Assembly (NCBI RefSeq): GCF_031458175.1 | Contig: NZ_JAVDXX010000001.1 | Span: 248,001 to 312,000 of the forward strand | DNA length: 64,000 nt | Source of the DNA: Pseudoglutamicibacter albus | Lineage (GTDB): Bacteria > Actinomycetota > Actinomycetes > Actinomycetales > Micrococcaceae | Direction of reading: 5' to 3' | Shown: one piece after another, positions 1 to 8,636 of the stretch | Layout of the letters: each line of letters begins with the position of its first letter | Position numbering within the stretch: position 1 is the stretch's first letter | Notes under the pieces: generated by a model | What the model saw: the letters and a program-made list of their open reading frames with translations, nothing else | The model's database searches: none | Told to the model about the DNA's origin: nothing | Program-made: the position numbers and the translations under genes

Positions 1-1593
1 GTCGAGTCCCGTACGTTCATTTGCTCCGAGAAGGAAGAGGACGCAGGCTTCACGAACAACTGGATGGATCCGGTTGAGATGAAGACTAAACTCAACACCC
101 TTTTCGAAGGCTCGATGCGCGGCCGCACGATGTACGTCATCCCGTTCGTGATGGGCCACCTCGACGCGAAGAACCCTAAGTTCGGTGTTGAGATCTCTGA
201 CTCCGCATACGTCGTGACCTCGATGCGCATCATGGCCAAGATCGGTAACGAGGTCTTGCGCAAGATGGAGGAGACGGACGCGTTCTTCGTTCCGGCGTTG
301 CACTCGGTCGGCGCCCCGCTTGAAGAGGGCCAAGAGGACGTTGCGTGGCCATGCAACGAAGAGAAGTGGATTGTGCACTTCCCGGAGGAACGCTCGATCG
401 TCTCCTACGGTTCCGGCTACGGCGGCAACGCGCTGCTCGGTAAGAAGTGCTACTCGCTGCGTATCGCCTCCGTCATGGCACGCGATGAGGGCTGGCTCGC
501 GGAGCACATGGTGCTGATGCGACTGACCAACCCGGAAGGTAAGTCCTTCAACATTTCCGCTGCGTTCCCATCGGCATGCGGTAAGACCAACCTCGCTTTG
601 ATCGACCCAACCGTGGACGGCTGGAAGGCCGAAGTCCTAGGCGATGACATCGTCTGGATGAACTTCGACGAAGACGGCGCTCTGCGTGCGGTCAACCCTG
701 AATACGGTTTCTTCGGCGTAGCACCGGGCACCGGCTGGTCCACCAACCCGAACGCGATGCGCGCCATCGCTAAGGGCAACACGATCTTCACCAACGTCGC
801 ACTCACTGACGAGGGCGGCGTCTGGTGGGAAGGCATGACCGACGAAGCCCCAGATCACCTGATCGACTGGCAAGGTAATGACTGGACTCCGGACGCAGGC
901 CGTCCAGCGGCCCACCCGAACAGCCGTTTCTGCACGCCGATCAGCCAGGCTGACATGCTCTCCGAGGAGTACTACAACCCGGACGGCGTCAAGCTGGACG
1001 CGATCATGTTCGGTGGCCGCCGCAAAACCACCATCCCGTTGGTCTCCCAGGCTCGCAGCTGGACCCAGGGCGTGTTCTTCGGCTCGACTCTCTCCTCTGA
1101 GACGACCGCGGCCGCAGAAGGTGCTGTGGGTGTTGTCCGCCGCGACCCAATGGCAATGCTTCCATTCATCGGCTACGACGCGGGCGACTACCTCAACCAC
1201 TGGGACAAGCTACGCGACCTTCCAGCGGCTCAGGGCGGCAAGAACCTGCCAGCCGTGTTCTTGGTCAACTGGTTCCGCCGCAACGCTGAAGGCGGGTTCG
1301 CGTGGCCTGGCTTCGGCGAGAACTCGCGCGTTCTGAAGTGGATCTGCGACCGCATCGAAGGCAAGGTTGAAGCTGAAGAGACCCCACTGGGTCTGATCCC
1401 TGCTGAGGGCTCGCTGGACCTGGTTGGTTTGGAGATCAGCGATGAGGACCTCGAAGCCGCAACCCGCTTCGATGTTGAAGAGTGGAAGAACGAGCTTCCA
1501 CTTATCGAACAGTGGTACGAGAACTTCGGCGATCACCTACCAACCGCTATGCGCGCCGAGCTGGACGCTTTGCGCGAACGCCTCGGAGCCTAA
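1..1593 (+). CDS. pckG: Phosphoenolpyruvate carboxykinase (GTP), 5'-truncated by window
   Basis: Converts oxaloacetate and GTP to phosphoenolpyruvate, GDP and CO2, a gluconeogenic cytosolic step. The frame is open from base 1 ([16 protein letters not shown], then NNWMDPVEM), so the internal ATG at 64 is not the start. About 530 residues are visible against roughly 600 in the family, so some 70-80 N-terminal residues lie upstream of the window. The phosphate-binding loop FPSACGKTN (bases 566-592) marks the GTP-dependent family, and [12 protein letters not shown] follows (about base 1010). It ends at TAA and is followed at once by a strong hairpin, so it is probably the last gene of its transcript. 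Confidence 0.97.
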   Translation, partial: VESRTFICSEKEEDAGFTNNWMDPVEMKTKLNTLFEGSMRGRTMYVIPFVMGHLDAKNPKFGVEISDSAYVVTSMRIMAKIGNEVLRKMEETDAFFVPALHSVGAPLEEGQEDVAWPCNEEKWIVHFPEERSIVSYGSGYGGNALLGKKCYSLRIASVMARDEGWLAEHMVLMRLTNPEGKSFNISAAFPSACGKTNLALIDPTVDGWKAEVLGDDIVWMNFDEDGALRAVNPEYGFFGVAPGTGWSTNPNAMRAIAKGNTIFTNVALTDEGGVWWEGMTDEAPDHLIDWQGNDWTPDAGRPAAHPNSRFCTPISQADMLSEEYYNPDGVKLDAIMFGGRRKTTIPLVSQARSWTQGVFFGSTLSSETTAAAEGAVGVVRRDPMAMLPFIGYDAGDYLNHWDKLRDLPAAQGGKNLPAVFLVNWFRRNAEGGFAWPGFGENSRVLKWICDRIEGKVEAEETPLGLIPAEGSLDLVGLEISDEDLEAATRFDVEEWKNELPLIEQWYENFGDHLPTAMRAELDALRERLGA

Positions 1594-1600
1594 ACGCCAA

Positions 1601-1638
1601 GCATCAGCTGAAGCCGCACGCACGGCTTCAGCTGATGC
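1601..1638 (+). terminator. Hairpin after pckG (first of two)
   Basis: A perfect 16-bp inverted repeat (1601-1616 with 1623-1638) with a 6-nt loop starts 7 bases after the pckG stop. No U-tract follows, so alone it would be an incomplete intrinsic terminator. Confidence 0.6.
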
Positions 1639-1649
1639 TGTGAACTGAT

Positions 1650-1691
1650 AACGATGCCGCAGTCACTGTGTGAGGTGACTGCGGCATCGTT
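1650..1691 (+). terminator. Second hairpin, likely intrinsic terminator
   Basis: A perfect 17-bp inverted repeat (1650-1666 with 1675-1691), loop of 8, followed by the T-rich TTGTTGTCT. It lies just upstream of the next gene's ribosome-binding site and probably ends pckG transcription. Confidence 0.7.
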
Positions 1692-1717
1692 GTTGTCTGC
1701 AGAGAAAGGTGGGCCCC

Positions 1718-2179
1718 GTGGCGGAATTGACGCTGATTTTCGATGGCCGCTGTGGTGTGTGTACGCGGGCTGCGGGTTGGTTGCGGCGGCTTGATAGGGG
1801 TGGCCGGATCCAGCTGAGGGCCTCGCAAGAGCACGGGGTGCGTCAAGCGTACGGCCTCACGCAGGCTCAAACGGATGTTGAGATTTGGGGATTCCGCGTG
1901 GTTACCGGCGAAGGCCGCGTCATGGTTTCACGTGGTGCCGGTGCTGCGGCGATTGCGTTGGATGTCGCGATGGGCACGCGGATTTTTCGAAACCTGTATC
2001 GCTTCCCGCCGCTTCGGTGGTGTGCGGACCGTGTATATGCGTGGGTGAGCGCGCATCGCGGAAGATTCCCGGGAACCACTCCGTGGTGTACGCAAAACCC
2101 CGGAGCCTGCGAGGATACTCAAGTATCCCGCGCAAACCCCGGGGCATGCGGTGCAACGCAGCCATACGGTGCAGCGTGA
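1718..2179 (+). CDS. DCC-family (DUF393) thiol-disulfide-like protein
   Basis: Begins with the family signature FDGRCGVCTRAAGWLRRLD, including the C-x2-C pair, placing it in the DUF393/DCC group thought to have a thioredoxin-like fold; the physiological substrate is unknown. GTG at 1718 is preferred over GTG at 1709 because the purine-rich ribosome-binding site (agagaaagg, ending 1709) is about 8 bases before 1718 but abuts 1709. The C-terminus is unusual: NPGAC is repeated (TQNPGACED, then RANPGACGATQ), encoded by a duplicated stretch near 2095-2150. The gene stands alone between the pckG terminators and the convergent manB. Confidence 0.75.
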   Translation: MAELTLIFDGRCGVCTRAAGWLRRLDRGGRIQLRASQEHGVRQAYGLTQAQTDVEIWGFRVVTGEGRVMVSRGAGAAAIALDVAMGTRIFRNLYRFPPLRWCADRVYAWVSAHRGRFPGTTPWCTQNPGACEDTQVSRANPGACGATQPYGAA

Positions 2180-2266
2180 CCGTGAGGTGTAGCGCGGCTA
2201 TGCGGTGGTGCGTAGCTGCGTGGCTACGTCAACGCCCTCAGGCTTGACGCTGTAGCCCCTGACGCC

Positions 2267-3673
2267 TTAGCCGCGGACGATTCCGAGCACCGTATCGCGG
2301 ATGCGTTCCATCGTTTCTTGGTCTGCGGCTTCAGCGTTGAAGCGAAGCAGAGGTTCGGTGTTGGATGGCCGCAGGTTGAACCACCAGGAGCCGTCGGATG
2401 CGCTCACGGTGGTTCCGTCGAGGGTTTCGATTGTGGTGTCGTCACCGGAAGCGAGCTCGTCAACAACTTTCTGGGTTGCGGCCGCGGCGTCGGCGACCGT
2501 GGTGTTGATCTCGCCGGACGCGACGTACGGGTGGTATTTGGCGACCAGCTCCGAAAGTGGCTTATCTTGCCCGCCGAGCGCGGCAAGAATGTGCATCGCG
2601 GCCAGCATCCCGGTGTCTGCGAAATAGAAGTCACGGAAGTAGTAGTGAGCGGAGTGCTCACCGCCGAATACTGCGTTCTCATCGGCCATCACAGCTTTGA
2701 TGAAGGAATGCCCCACGCGCGTGCGCACCGTCCGGCCGCCGGCCGCTTCAACCGTTTCCGGCACTGCTTTGGACGTGATGAGGTTGTGAATCACCACCGG
2801 GGTTTCTTCACCCTCGGACTTCGCGCGGGTGATCTCGCGGGCGGCAACCAACGCGGTGATCGCGGAAGGGGAGACGGCATCCCCGTTCTCGTCCACAACA
2901 AAGCAACGGTCCGCATCGCCATCGAAAGCAAGCCCAAGGTCTGCGCCGTGCTTCTTCACGGCCGCCTGGAGGTCTGCGATGTTTTCCGGCTCGATGGGGT
3001 TGGCCGGGTGGTTCGGGAAGGAGCCGTCCAGCTCGAAATACAGCGGCACGATCTCAAGCGGGAGGGGATCCAGCGCGGAATCGCCCAGTACGGCCGGGGT
3101 CGTGAGGCCAGCCATCCCGTTGCCCGCATCAACAACCACCTTGAGGGGGCGGATACGGGAAAGGTCGACGAGCGAACGCAAGTGCCGGGCGTAATCAGGC
3201 AACACATCGCGGTGTTCAATCTCAGCACGCGCATTGAGAGGCTGAGGGAGGCCTTCGTTGAGGTACTTCTGGGCGAGGATGCGGATGTCCTCGAGGCCCG
3301 TGTCAGCAGAGATCGGTTTAGCGCCGGCACGCGTCATTTTGATGCCGTTGTAGCCGGCCGGGTTGTGTGAGGCGGTGAAGGTCACGCCGGCGGCGTCGAG
3401 GGAGCCGCTAGCGAAGTAGAGCTCATCGGTAGAGATCTGGCCAAGGACCAACGGGTGTGCGCCACGCGCGGCGAGGGTCTCAGCGAAAACTTTGACGAAC
3501 AGTGTGCTGGAAGGCCGCATATCGCCGCCGACGAGCACGGTGGCCCCTGCCAGTCCGAGCACGTCGACGAAAGCCGCGGCGGTGGCTTCTACTGTTTCTT
3601 CTGTGATGCTCTCGCCGACGATACCGCGTACGTCATAAGCTTTGAATGAATCGCTGAGATTGATCGTGGTCAT
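2267..3673 (-). CDS. manB: Phosphomannomutase/phosphoglucomutase
   Basis: Interconverts hexose 1- and 6-phosphates, feeding GDP-mannose or UDP-glucose for cell-envelope glycans. All four landmarks of the alpha-D-phosphohexomutase family are visible in 468 residues: the phosphoserine loop TASHNP (100-105, Ser102), the metal loop DGDADRC (251-257), the sugar-binding GGEHS (337-341) and the phosphate-binding RPSNTEP (435-441). The length is normal. Starts at ATG 3673 and diverges from the helicase gene. Whether mannose or glucose phosphate is preferred cannot be told from sequence. Confidence 0.93.
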   Translation of the reverse strand: MTTINLSDSFKAYDVRGIVGESITEETVEATAAAFVDVLGLAGATVLVGGDMRPSSTLFVKVFAETLAARGAHPLVLGQISTDELYFASGSLDAAGVTFTASHNPAGYNGIKMTRAGAKPISADTGLEDIRILAQKYLNEGLPQPLNARAEIEHRDVLPDYARHLRSLVDLSRIRPLKVVVDAGNGMAGLTTPAVLGDSALDPLPLEIVPLYFELDGSFPNHPANPIEPENIADLQAAVKKHGADLGLAFDGDADRCFVVDENGDAVSPSAITALVAAREITRAKSEGEETPVVIHNLITSKAVPETVEAAGGRTVRTRVGHSFIKAVMADENAVFGGEHSAHYYFRDFYFADTGMLAAMHILAALGGQDKPLSELVAKYHPYVASGEINTTVADAAAATQKVVDELASGDDTTIETLDGTTVSASDGSWWFNLRPSNTEPLLRFNAEAADQETMERIRDTVLGIVRG

Positions 3674-3740
3674 AAGTGTCAGACTACGCTGTCACGCTTT
3701 GCTCAATGGTCAGACTCACGGAAACAGCGGGAGGCGTGGG

Positions 3741-5930
3741 ATGGAATTTACAGGTAACGATGCCCTGTCTGCTGACTTCGATGCGGATGCGGCTCTTGCC
3801 GCGTTACGCCGTCTGGTGGGCCGGGCGGGCACAGACAGCGAGCGTGTCCAGTTCCATCCGGGGCAGCTTGAAGCGATCGAGGCGCTTGTGGGGCGCCGGC
3901 GTAGGGCCTTGGTGGTTCAGCGGACCGGTTGGGGTAAGTCTGCCGTGTATTTTGTGGCGACCGCGCTGTTGCGGGCTCAGGGAGCCGGCCCAACACTGAT
4001 TATTTCTCCGCTGTTGGCGCTGATGCGAGATCAGATTGCGGCGGCTCAGCGGGCTGGTGTGCGCGCGCAAGCGATCAACTCGGCGAACGCGACGGAGTGG
4101 GAACAGATCCGCGGTCAGCTCGCCGCAGATCAAGTGGATGTCTTGTTGGTGTCTCCGGAGCGGTTGAATAATCCGCGGTTCCGTGAAGAGCAGCTTCCGC
4201 AGCTGGTTGAGCGGATGGGGCTGCTCGTGGTGGATGAGGCGCACTGTATTTCTGACTGGGGGCATGATTTCCGGCCGGATTACCGCAGGATCAAGGACCT
4301 CATCGAGCAGCTTCCGCAGGATGTGCCGGTCTTAGCGACTACCGCGACCGCGAACGAGCGCGTTGTTCGGGACGTTGAGGAGCAACTGGCCGCAGGTGGT
4401 CAGGATGTGTTCACGTTGCGTGGCCCGTTGGCGAGGAAGTCGCTACGTTTGGGTGTTTTGCGGATGGCAAGCCCGCGTAAGCAGTTGGGTTGGCTCGTGC
4501 AGCATGTGGGGCAACTTGCCGGTTCCGGGATTATTTATGCTTTGACGGTTTCCGCGGCCGAGGACATCGCTCAGATGCTGCGCGAGGCGGGTCTGAACGT
4601 GCGGGCCTATACGGGGCGCACGGATCAGGATGAGCGGCACGAGCTTGAAGATGCGTTGAAGAATAATCAGGTCAAGGCGTTGGTTGCGACCTCCGCGCTG
4701 GGTATGGGGTTCGATAAGCCTGATCTTGGGTTCGTGGTGCACGTGGGTGCTCCGAGTTCCCCGGTCGCGTATTACCAGCAGGTGGGGCGTGCTGGGCGTG
4801 GCGCTGCCCGGGCGGATGTCATGTTGTTGCCGGGGCCTGAGGATCGGGAGATTTGGCGGTATTTCGCGTCTGCGTCGATGCCGCAAGAGTCCGTGGCCCG
4901 CGCTGTGCTCGATGCGTTGGCTGAGGCCGGTGGGCCGGTTTCGGTTCCTGTTTTGGAGGCGCGGGTCAATGTTCGGCGGACGGTGCTGGACCTGTTGCTC
5001 AAGGTGCTGGCTGTGGATGGCGCGGTTGAGCGGGTCCAGGGCGGCTGGGTGGGTACCGGTGTTCCGTGGGTGTATGACCGTGGACGGTATGAGCGGGTGG
5101 CGGCGGCGCGTGAGGCTGAGCAGGAAGCAATGCTTGCGTATGAGCAGACCGAGGAATGCCGGATGCGTTTCTTGTCTGAGCAGTTGGATGACCCGCACGC
5201 GGAGGATTGTGGAATATGCGATAACTGCGCTGGCCGCTGGTGCCCTGCCGATGTGGGGGATGAGGCGACGCAGCTGGCTGAAGGTGGCCTGAATCGGGTT
5301 GGTGTAGAGATTGAGCCGCGGAAGATGTACCCGACGGGGCTTGCTGCGCTGGGCTTGGATGTGAAGGGCCGGATCCCTGTTGAGCTTCAGGCCGCTGAGG
5401 GGCGCGCGTTGGCTCGGTTTACAGATTTGGGGTGGGGCACACGCTTGCGTGAACTACTGCAACAGCAGACCCCGGATGCGCCGGTGGCCTCCGATGTGCT
5501 GAACGCGTGCGTCAAGGTCGTGGGGGAGTGGTCGGCTGCGGCTGGCTGGATGGACCCAGATGGCATGCCGTCTTCTGAGCGTCCGGTGGGGGTTGTGGCG
5601 ATGCCGTCTACGCGGCATCCGCAGCTGATCTATAGCTTGGCGTCTGAGTTGGCTCGGATTGGGCAGATGCGCTTCATGGGTGCGCTCGAATATTCGGGTG
5701 CTCCGCCGAGGTCTGGGCCGGGCGGCAACTCGGCGTACAGGTTCGCGGATGTGCGTGACGCGTTCGTGGTGCCGCCTGCAATGGGTGAGGCGGTGGCTTC
5801 TGCGCCGGGCCCGTTGTTGCTCGTGGATGATGTGGTGGATTCGCGGTGGTCGATCACGAGCGCGACCGCAACCTTGCGGCAGGCAGGCGCTCCAGGGGTG
5901 CTGCCGTTCGCTTTGGCGGTTGTTGGTTAG
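3741..5930 (+). CDS. recQ: RecQ-family DNA helicase with C-terminal PRTase-like domain
   Basis: ATP-dependent 3'-5' DNA helicase of the RecQ group. From ATG 3741 (GGGAGG about 6 bases upstream; an earlier in-frame ATG at 3642 would overlap manB) it is 729 residues. Walker A is RTGWGKS (61-67), the DEAH box is at 165-168 in VVDEAHCISDWGHDFRPDY, and the RecQ zinc cysteines are C473, C490, C493 and C496 with the E. coli RecQ spacing (C-x16-C-x2-C-x2-C). The last about 90 residues carry VVAMPSTRHPQLIYSLA and LLLVDDVVDSRWS (about 692-704), which resemble a phosphoribosyltransferase PRPP loop. Such a fusion is seen in some actinobacterial helicases; its role is unknown. Confidence 0.9.
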   Translation: MEFTGNDALSADFDADAALAALRRLVGRAGTDSERVQFHPGQLEAIEALVGRRRRALVVQRTGWGKSAVYFVATALLRAQGAGPTLIISPLLALMRDQIAAAQRAGVRAQAINSANATEWEQIRGQLAADQVDVLLVSPERLNNPRFREEQLPQLVERMGLLVVDEAHCISDWGHDFRPDYRRIKDLIEQLPQDVPVLATTATANERVVRDVEEQLAAGGQDVFTLRGPLARKSLRLGVLRMASPRKQLGWLVQHVGQLAGSGIIYALTVSAAEDIAQMLREAGLNVRAYTGRTDQDERHELEDALKNNQVKALVATSALGMGFDKPDLGFVVHVGAPSSPVAYYQQVGRAGRGAARADVMLLPGPEDREIWRYFASASMPQESVARAVLDALAEAGGPVSVPVLEARVNVRRTVLDLLLKVLAVDGAVERVQGGWVGTGVPWVYDRGRYERVAAAREAEQEAMLAYEQTEECRMRFLSEQLDDPHAEDCGICDNCAGRWCPADVGDEATQLAEGGLNRVGVEIEPRKMYPTGLAALGLDVKGRIPVELQAAEGRALARFTDLGWGTRLRELLQQQTPDAPVASDVLNACVKVVGEWSAAAGWMDPDGMPSSERPVGVVAMPSTRHPQLIYSLASELARIGQMRFMGALEYSGAPPRSGPGGNSAYRFADVRDAFVVPPAMGEAVASAPGPLLLVDDVVDSRWSITSATATLRQAGAPGVLPFALAVVG

Positions 5931-5953
5931 CGGGGGTTCGTAGACTTAGTTAT

Positions 5954-6922
5954 ATGGATCCAACGTTTCTGGTCTTGGGTGTCGTTGTTGTCGTGGTCGT
6001 GGTTGTGCTGGGGCTACGGTCAATGGCTAAGCGTGCGCAGAATAAGCTCCGCTCCAACACCACACCTGAGCGTGCCCGTGAGGTTTCTGAGCTTCTGGAC
6101 ACCGAAACCCATAAGGCGGTGTATGCGAGGATCGCTCAAAATGACCTGATGGGTGCCGCCCAGTTGATCAAGAGCGCCACGAACCGTTCCAACATGGATT
6201 GCGTCACTGACGTGGTGGCGTTGCAACAATACCCGCAGATCAAGACCGAACCTGCGTTGCGTGAGATCGAGACGCCTGAGTTCGAGTCGCCGGGGACTGG
6301 GGCGCCTTGGGAAGGGCAGTCGCGGGACGGGGAAACATCGGGATCCAGCGCGTCCCGTACTGAGTCGTCGGAGTCTTCTGTGGATTCCGGGGTACAGGAC
6401 GGGGCCGGTAGCGAGCTTGACCTGGGCAGTGACCAGGATTGGGCGATCCCTGAGGACTGGGCGGTTAAGTACGGTGATGAGGCGGCTGCCTCTGAACGGC
6501 ACATGAACTTCACACACAACGATGGCGTGCGGGAGCATTCGTTTAGTACCCAGGACATTACTGGTGCCGAGCGGGATCAGTTCATGGCCAAGATGCGCGA
6601 TGGCCGTTTCGATGAGGCGGCCGAGATCATCGCGCGCCACATCGATCTGAACCAGGAGATGATCCGCCGTGCTTTGGAAGCGAACACGTCGGCTGGCACG
6701 AGCGATGGCATCACGCTGCAGGTCAATGTTGAGGATGGCCGCACGGTCACGTTCAGCACGGATCATTTGAGCGAGCCGGAGCAGGACGCGTTCATGATGG
6801 CGATGCGCACCGAAGATGTGGACGCGGCGATGGATATTTTCATGCGTCACACCGGTGTTGATGAGGAGCACGCTCGGGAGGTGCTGCAACAGATTGCGCA
6901 CCTGTATAAGCGTGGACGGTAG
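5954..6922 (+). CDS. Membrane-anchored hypothetical protein with repeated helical modules
   Basis: Not a family I recognise. From ATG 5954 (322 residues) it opens with a hydrophobic segment (MDPTFLVLGVVVVVVVVV, residues 1-19), then a basic stretch, so the bulk is probably cytoplasmic. Three similar helical modules follow: about 35-80 (TETHKAVYARIAQNDLMGAA), 195-235 (GAERDQFMAKMRDGRFDEAA) and 275-315 (EPEQDAFMMAMRTEDVDAAM). A Ser/Glu/Gly-rich linker lies at about 90-160. Before modules 2 and 3 is a short beta-like phrase (GVREHSFST, GRTVTFST). It follows recQ by 23 bases and may be cotranscribed. Confidence 0.75.
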   Translation: MDPTFLVLGVVVVVVVVVLGLRSMAKRAQNKLRSNTTPERAREVSELLDTETHKAVYARIAQNDLMGAAQLIKSATNRSNMDCVTDVVALQQYPQIKTEPALREIETPEFESPGTGAPWEGQSRDGETSGSSASRTESSESSVDSGVQDGAGSELDLGSDQDWAIPEDWAVKYGDEAAASERHMNFTHNDGVREHSFSTQDITGAERDQFMAKMRDGRFDEAAEIIARHIDLNQEMIRRALEANTSAGTSDGITLQVNVEDGRTVTFSTDHLSEPEQDAFMMAMRTEDVDAAMDIFMRHTGVDEEHAREVLQQIAHLYKRGR

Positions 6923-7021
6923 GTCTGCTGGTGTAGCTGTTTTGCGCATATCAGTTGTGCAGTATTGAGATGTCCGCTTTTGAGTTTTGAATAGTCGGTT
7001 TTATCGCTTTAGGAGGGTGAC

Positions 7022-7567
7022 ATGGCATTGGCGCCGAACGGAAACGATCCATTTGCTGGTTTGGGTGAGGTCCCAAGCTTTGAGCTGACGTCTACCACGG
7101 TTAAGGATGGTGGGATGTGGCCGGCTGAACAGTACTCGGGTGCTTTCGGTATCGAAGGCGGCCAGGATATTTCGCCGCAGTTGAGCTGGTCTGGCGCGCC
7201 TGAGGGCACTAAGAGTTTTGCTGTCACAGTGTTTGATCCGGATGCCCCAACTCAGTCGGGTTTCTGGCACTGGGTTCTCACGCGTATCCCGGCTTCGGTC
7301 ACGGAGCTCGATGAGGGTGCCGGTAACGGCTTGGACCTTCCGGAGGGTGCGTTCCAGCTGCGTAACGATGGCGGCCAGCCGGGCTTCATTGGTGCCGCGC
7401 CTCCGCAGGGGCATGGCCCGCATCGTTATGTGATTACGGTGCATGCTTTGGATGTTGAGGATCTTGGTGTGGATGGGGATACGTCGCCGGCTAAGCATGG
7501 CTTCATGATGTTCGGGCACACGTTGGGCCGGGCAACCATGGTGGTCAACGGGGAGATCCCAGCCTAG
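7022..7567 (+). CDS. YbhB/YbcL-family PEBP (Raf kinase inhibitor-like) protein
   Basis: 181-residue member of the phosphatidylethanolamine-binding protein superfamily. Diagnostic phrases are DISPQLSWSGAPEGTKSFAVTV, FDPDAP and FWHWVLTRIPASVTEL, with GPHRYVITVHALD later; together they build the anion-binding pocket. No signal peptide, so cytoplasmic. The start ATG 7022 has an excellent ribosome-binding site (AGGAGG at 7011-7016). Bacterial members have no firmly established function. It stands alone, followed by a hairpin. Confidence 0.88.
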   Translation: MALAPNGNDPFAGLGEVPSFELTSTTVKDGGMWPAEQYSGAFGIEGGQDISPQLSWSGAPEGTKSFAVTVFDPDAPTQSGFWHWVLTRIPASVTELDEGAGNGLDLPEGAFQLRNDGGQPGFIGAAPPQGHGPHRYVITVHALDVEDLGVDGDTSPAKHGFMMFGHTLGRATMVVNGEIPA

Positions 7568-7608
7568 GTTTCAGCGTGGTTCCCGGCTGTAGGGGCTGAG
7601 TTGTTTTT

Positions 7609-7646
7609 GAGGGCGGTTTCGTGGCGTGAGCTGCGGGGCCGCCCTC
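7609..7646 (+). terminator. Hairpin after PEBP gene
   Basis: GAGGGCGG (7609-7616) pairs with CCGCCCTC (7639-7646). The 22-nt inner loop is long and no strong U-tract follows, so termination strength is uncertain. Confidence 0.4.
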
Positions 7647-7741
7647 GTTGAGTTAAAGCCTCACTCTGTCTGGCGGTGTGATTGGGTTGCGCTGATGGGG
7701 CTGGGCTCTGTTAAGGATCGCTAATCTTAGGGGGTGCTTAG

Positions 7742-7760
7742 TAAGCGTAGCCTAGCTTTG
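7742..7760 (+). promoter_or_regulatory. Weak candidate iron box upstream of VIT gene
   Basis: TAAGCGTAGCCTAGCTTTG matches about 12 of 19 positions of the DtxR/IdeR consensus and lies 37 bases before the transporter start. An iron-regulator site would make sense for an iron/manganese transporter, but the match is weak. Confidence 0.3.
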
Positions 7761-7796
7761 CTAGCGCTGAGAGGTGGGGAGGAGGAAACTGTTCAT

Positions 7797-8528
7797 ATGA
7801 GTTCAACGAATGTGGGACATGAGAATAGGCTGGAACCGCATCAGGTTTCGGGGTATGCGCAGAAACTGAACTGGCTGCGTGCCGGTGTTTTGGGCGCTAA
7901 TGATGGCATCGTCTCGGTTGCGGCGGTGGTGGTTGGTGTTGCTGGGGCGACAACGCAGATCGGCCCGATTTTAGCGGCTGGGGCTGCTGCTGTGATTGGT
8001 GGCGCGGTGTCGATGGGTCTTGGCGAGTATGTTTCGGTTTCTTCGCAGAAGGATGCGGAGGAGGCGTTGGTTGCTAAGGAGAAACGTGAGCTTCTTGAGG
8101 ATCCGGAGGGGGAGCTTGAGGAGCTGACGCAGCTGTATCAGCAGCAGGGGCTTTCGCGGGATACTGCGGAGAAGGTTGCGGTTGAGTTGACTGAGAAGGA
8201 TGCGTTGAAGGCGCACCTGCAGATGGAACTCAACATTGATGAGGATGACATCGTGAGCCCGTGGCATGCGGCTTTCGCTTCGATGCTTGCGTTCCTCGCT
8301 GGTGCGATCTTGCCGATGTTGACGATCGTTCTGCTCCCGCATGGAGCGAATATTGTGGGCACGTTCGCGGCGACGTTGGTTGCTTTGGCGTTGACGGGGG
8401 CGGTTGGAGCCAAGCTGGGTGGTAGCTCGCCGGGCAAGGCCGCTATCCGCGTGGTTGTTGGTGGCGCGCTCGCGCTCGGATTCACGTACCTCGTGGGCTA
8501 CCTTCTGGGTGCGTCAGGAGTCGCTTGA
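7797..8528 (+). CDS. VIT1/CCC1-family metal transporter
   Basis: 243-residue membrane protein of the vacuolar iron transporter family, which moves Fe2+ or Mn2+ out of the cytosol. The N-terminal YAQKLNWLRAGVLGANDGIVSVAAVVVGVAGA and the GAVSMGLGEYVSVSSQKDAEEA region are signatures of the family. About five membrane segments flank a charged cytoplasmic stretch (about 95-150, rich in Glu) that in relatives binds metal. ATG 7797 is chosen over an upstream in-frame start (7734) because of the strong ribosome-binding site GGGGAGGAGG ending about 10 bases before it. The gene is followed by a clear terminator. Confidence 0.88.
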   Translation: MSSTNVGHENRLEPHQVSGYAQKLNWLRAGVLGANDGIVSVAAVVVGVAGATTQIGPILAAGAAAVIGGAVSMGLGEYVSVSSQKDAEEALVAKEKRELLEDPEGELEELTQLYQQQGLSRDTAEKVAVELTEKDALKAHLQMELNIDEDDIVSPWHAAFASMLAFLAGAILPMLTIVLLPHGANIVGTFAATLVALALTGAVGAKLGGSSPGKAAIRVVVGGALALGFTYLVGYLLGASGVA

Positions 8529-8571
8529 GGTGTAAGCGTTTCAGTACAAGAAGCATGCTTCTAATATGGCT

Positions 8572-8604
8572 TTAGCCCGGCACCCTTAAAGGGTGCCGGG
8601 CTAA
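8572..8604 (+). terminator. Terminator between VIT and Ltp-like genes
   Basis: A perfect 14-bp stem (8572-8585 with 8591-8604) and a 5-nt loop between two convergent genes, so it may work for both. Confidence 0.65.
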
Positions 8605-8636
8605 GACGGTCTATCACTAGTTACCTGAAAACACAG

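Noticed and set aside
2318-3370. 350-residue open frame antisense to manB
   Set aside because: Shadow of a well-supported gene; low-complexity composition and no motif.
3642-3740. N-terminal extension of the RecQ helicase
   Set aside because: It would overlap the divergent manB start, while ATG 3741 has a proper ribosome-binding site.
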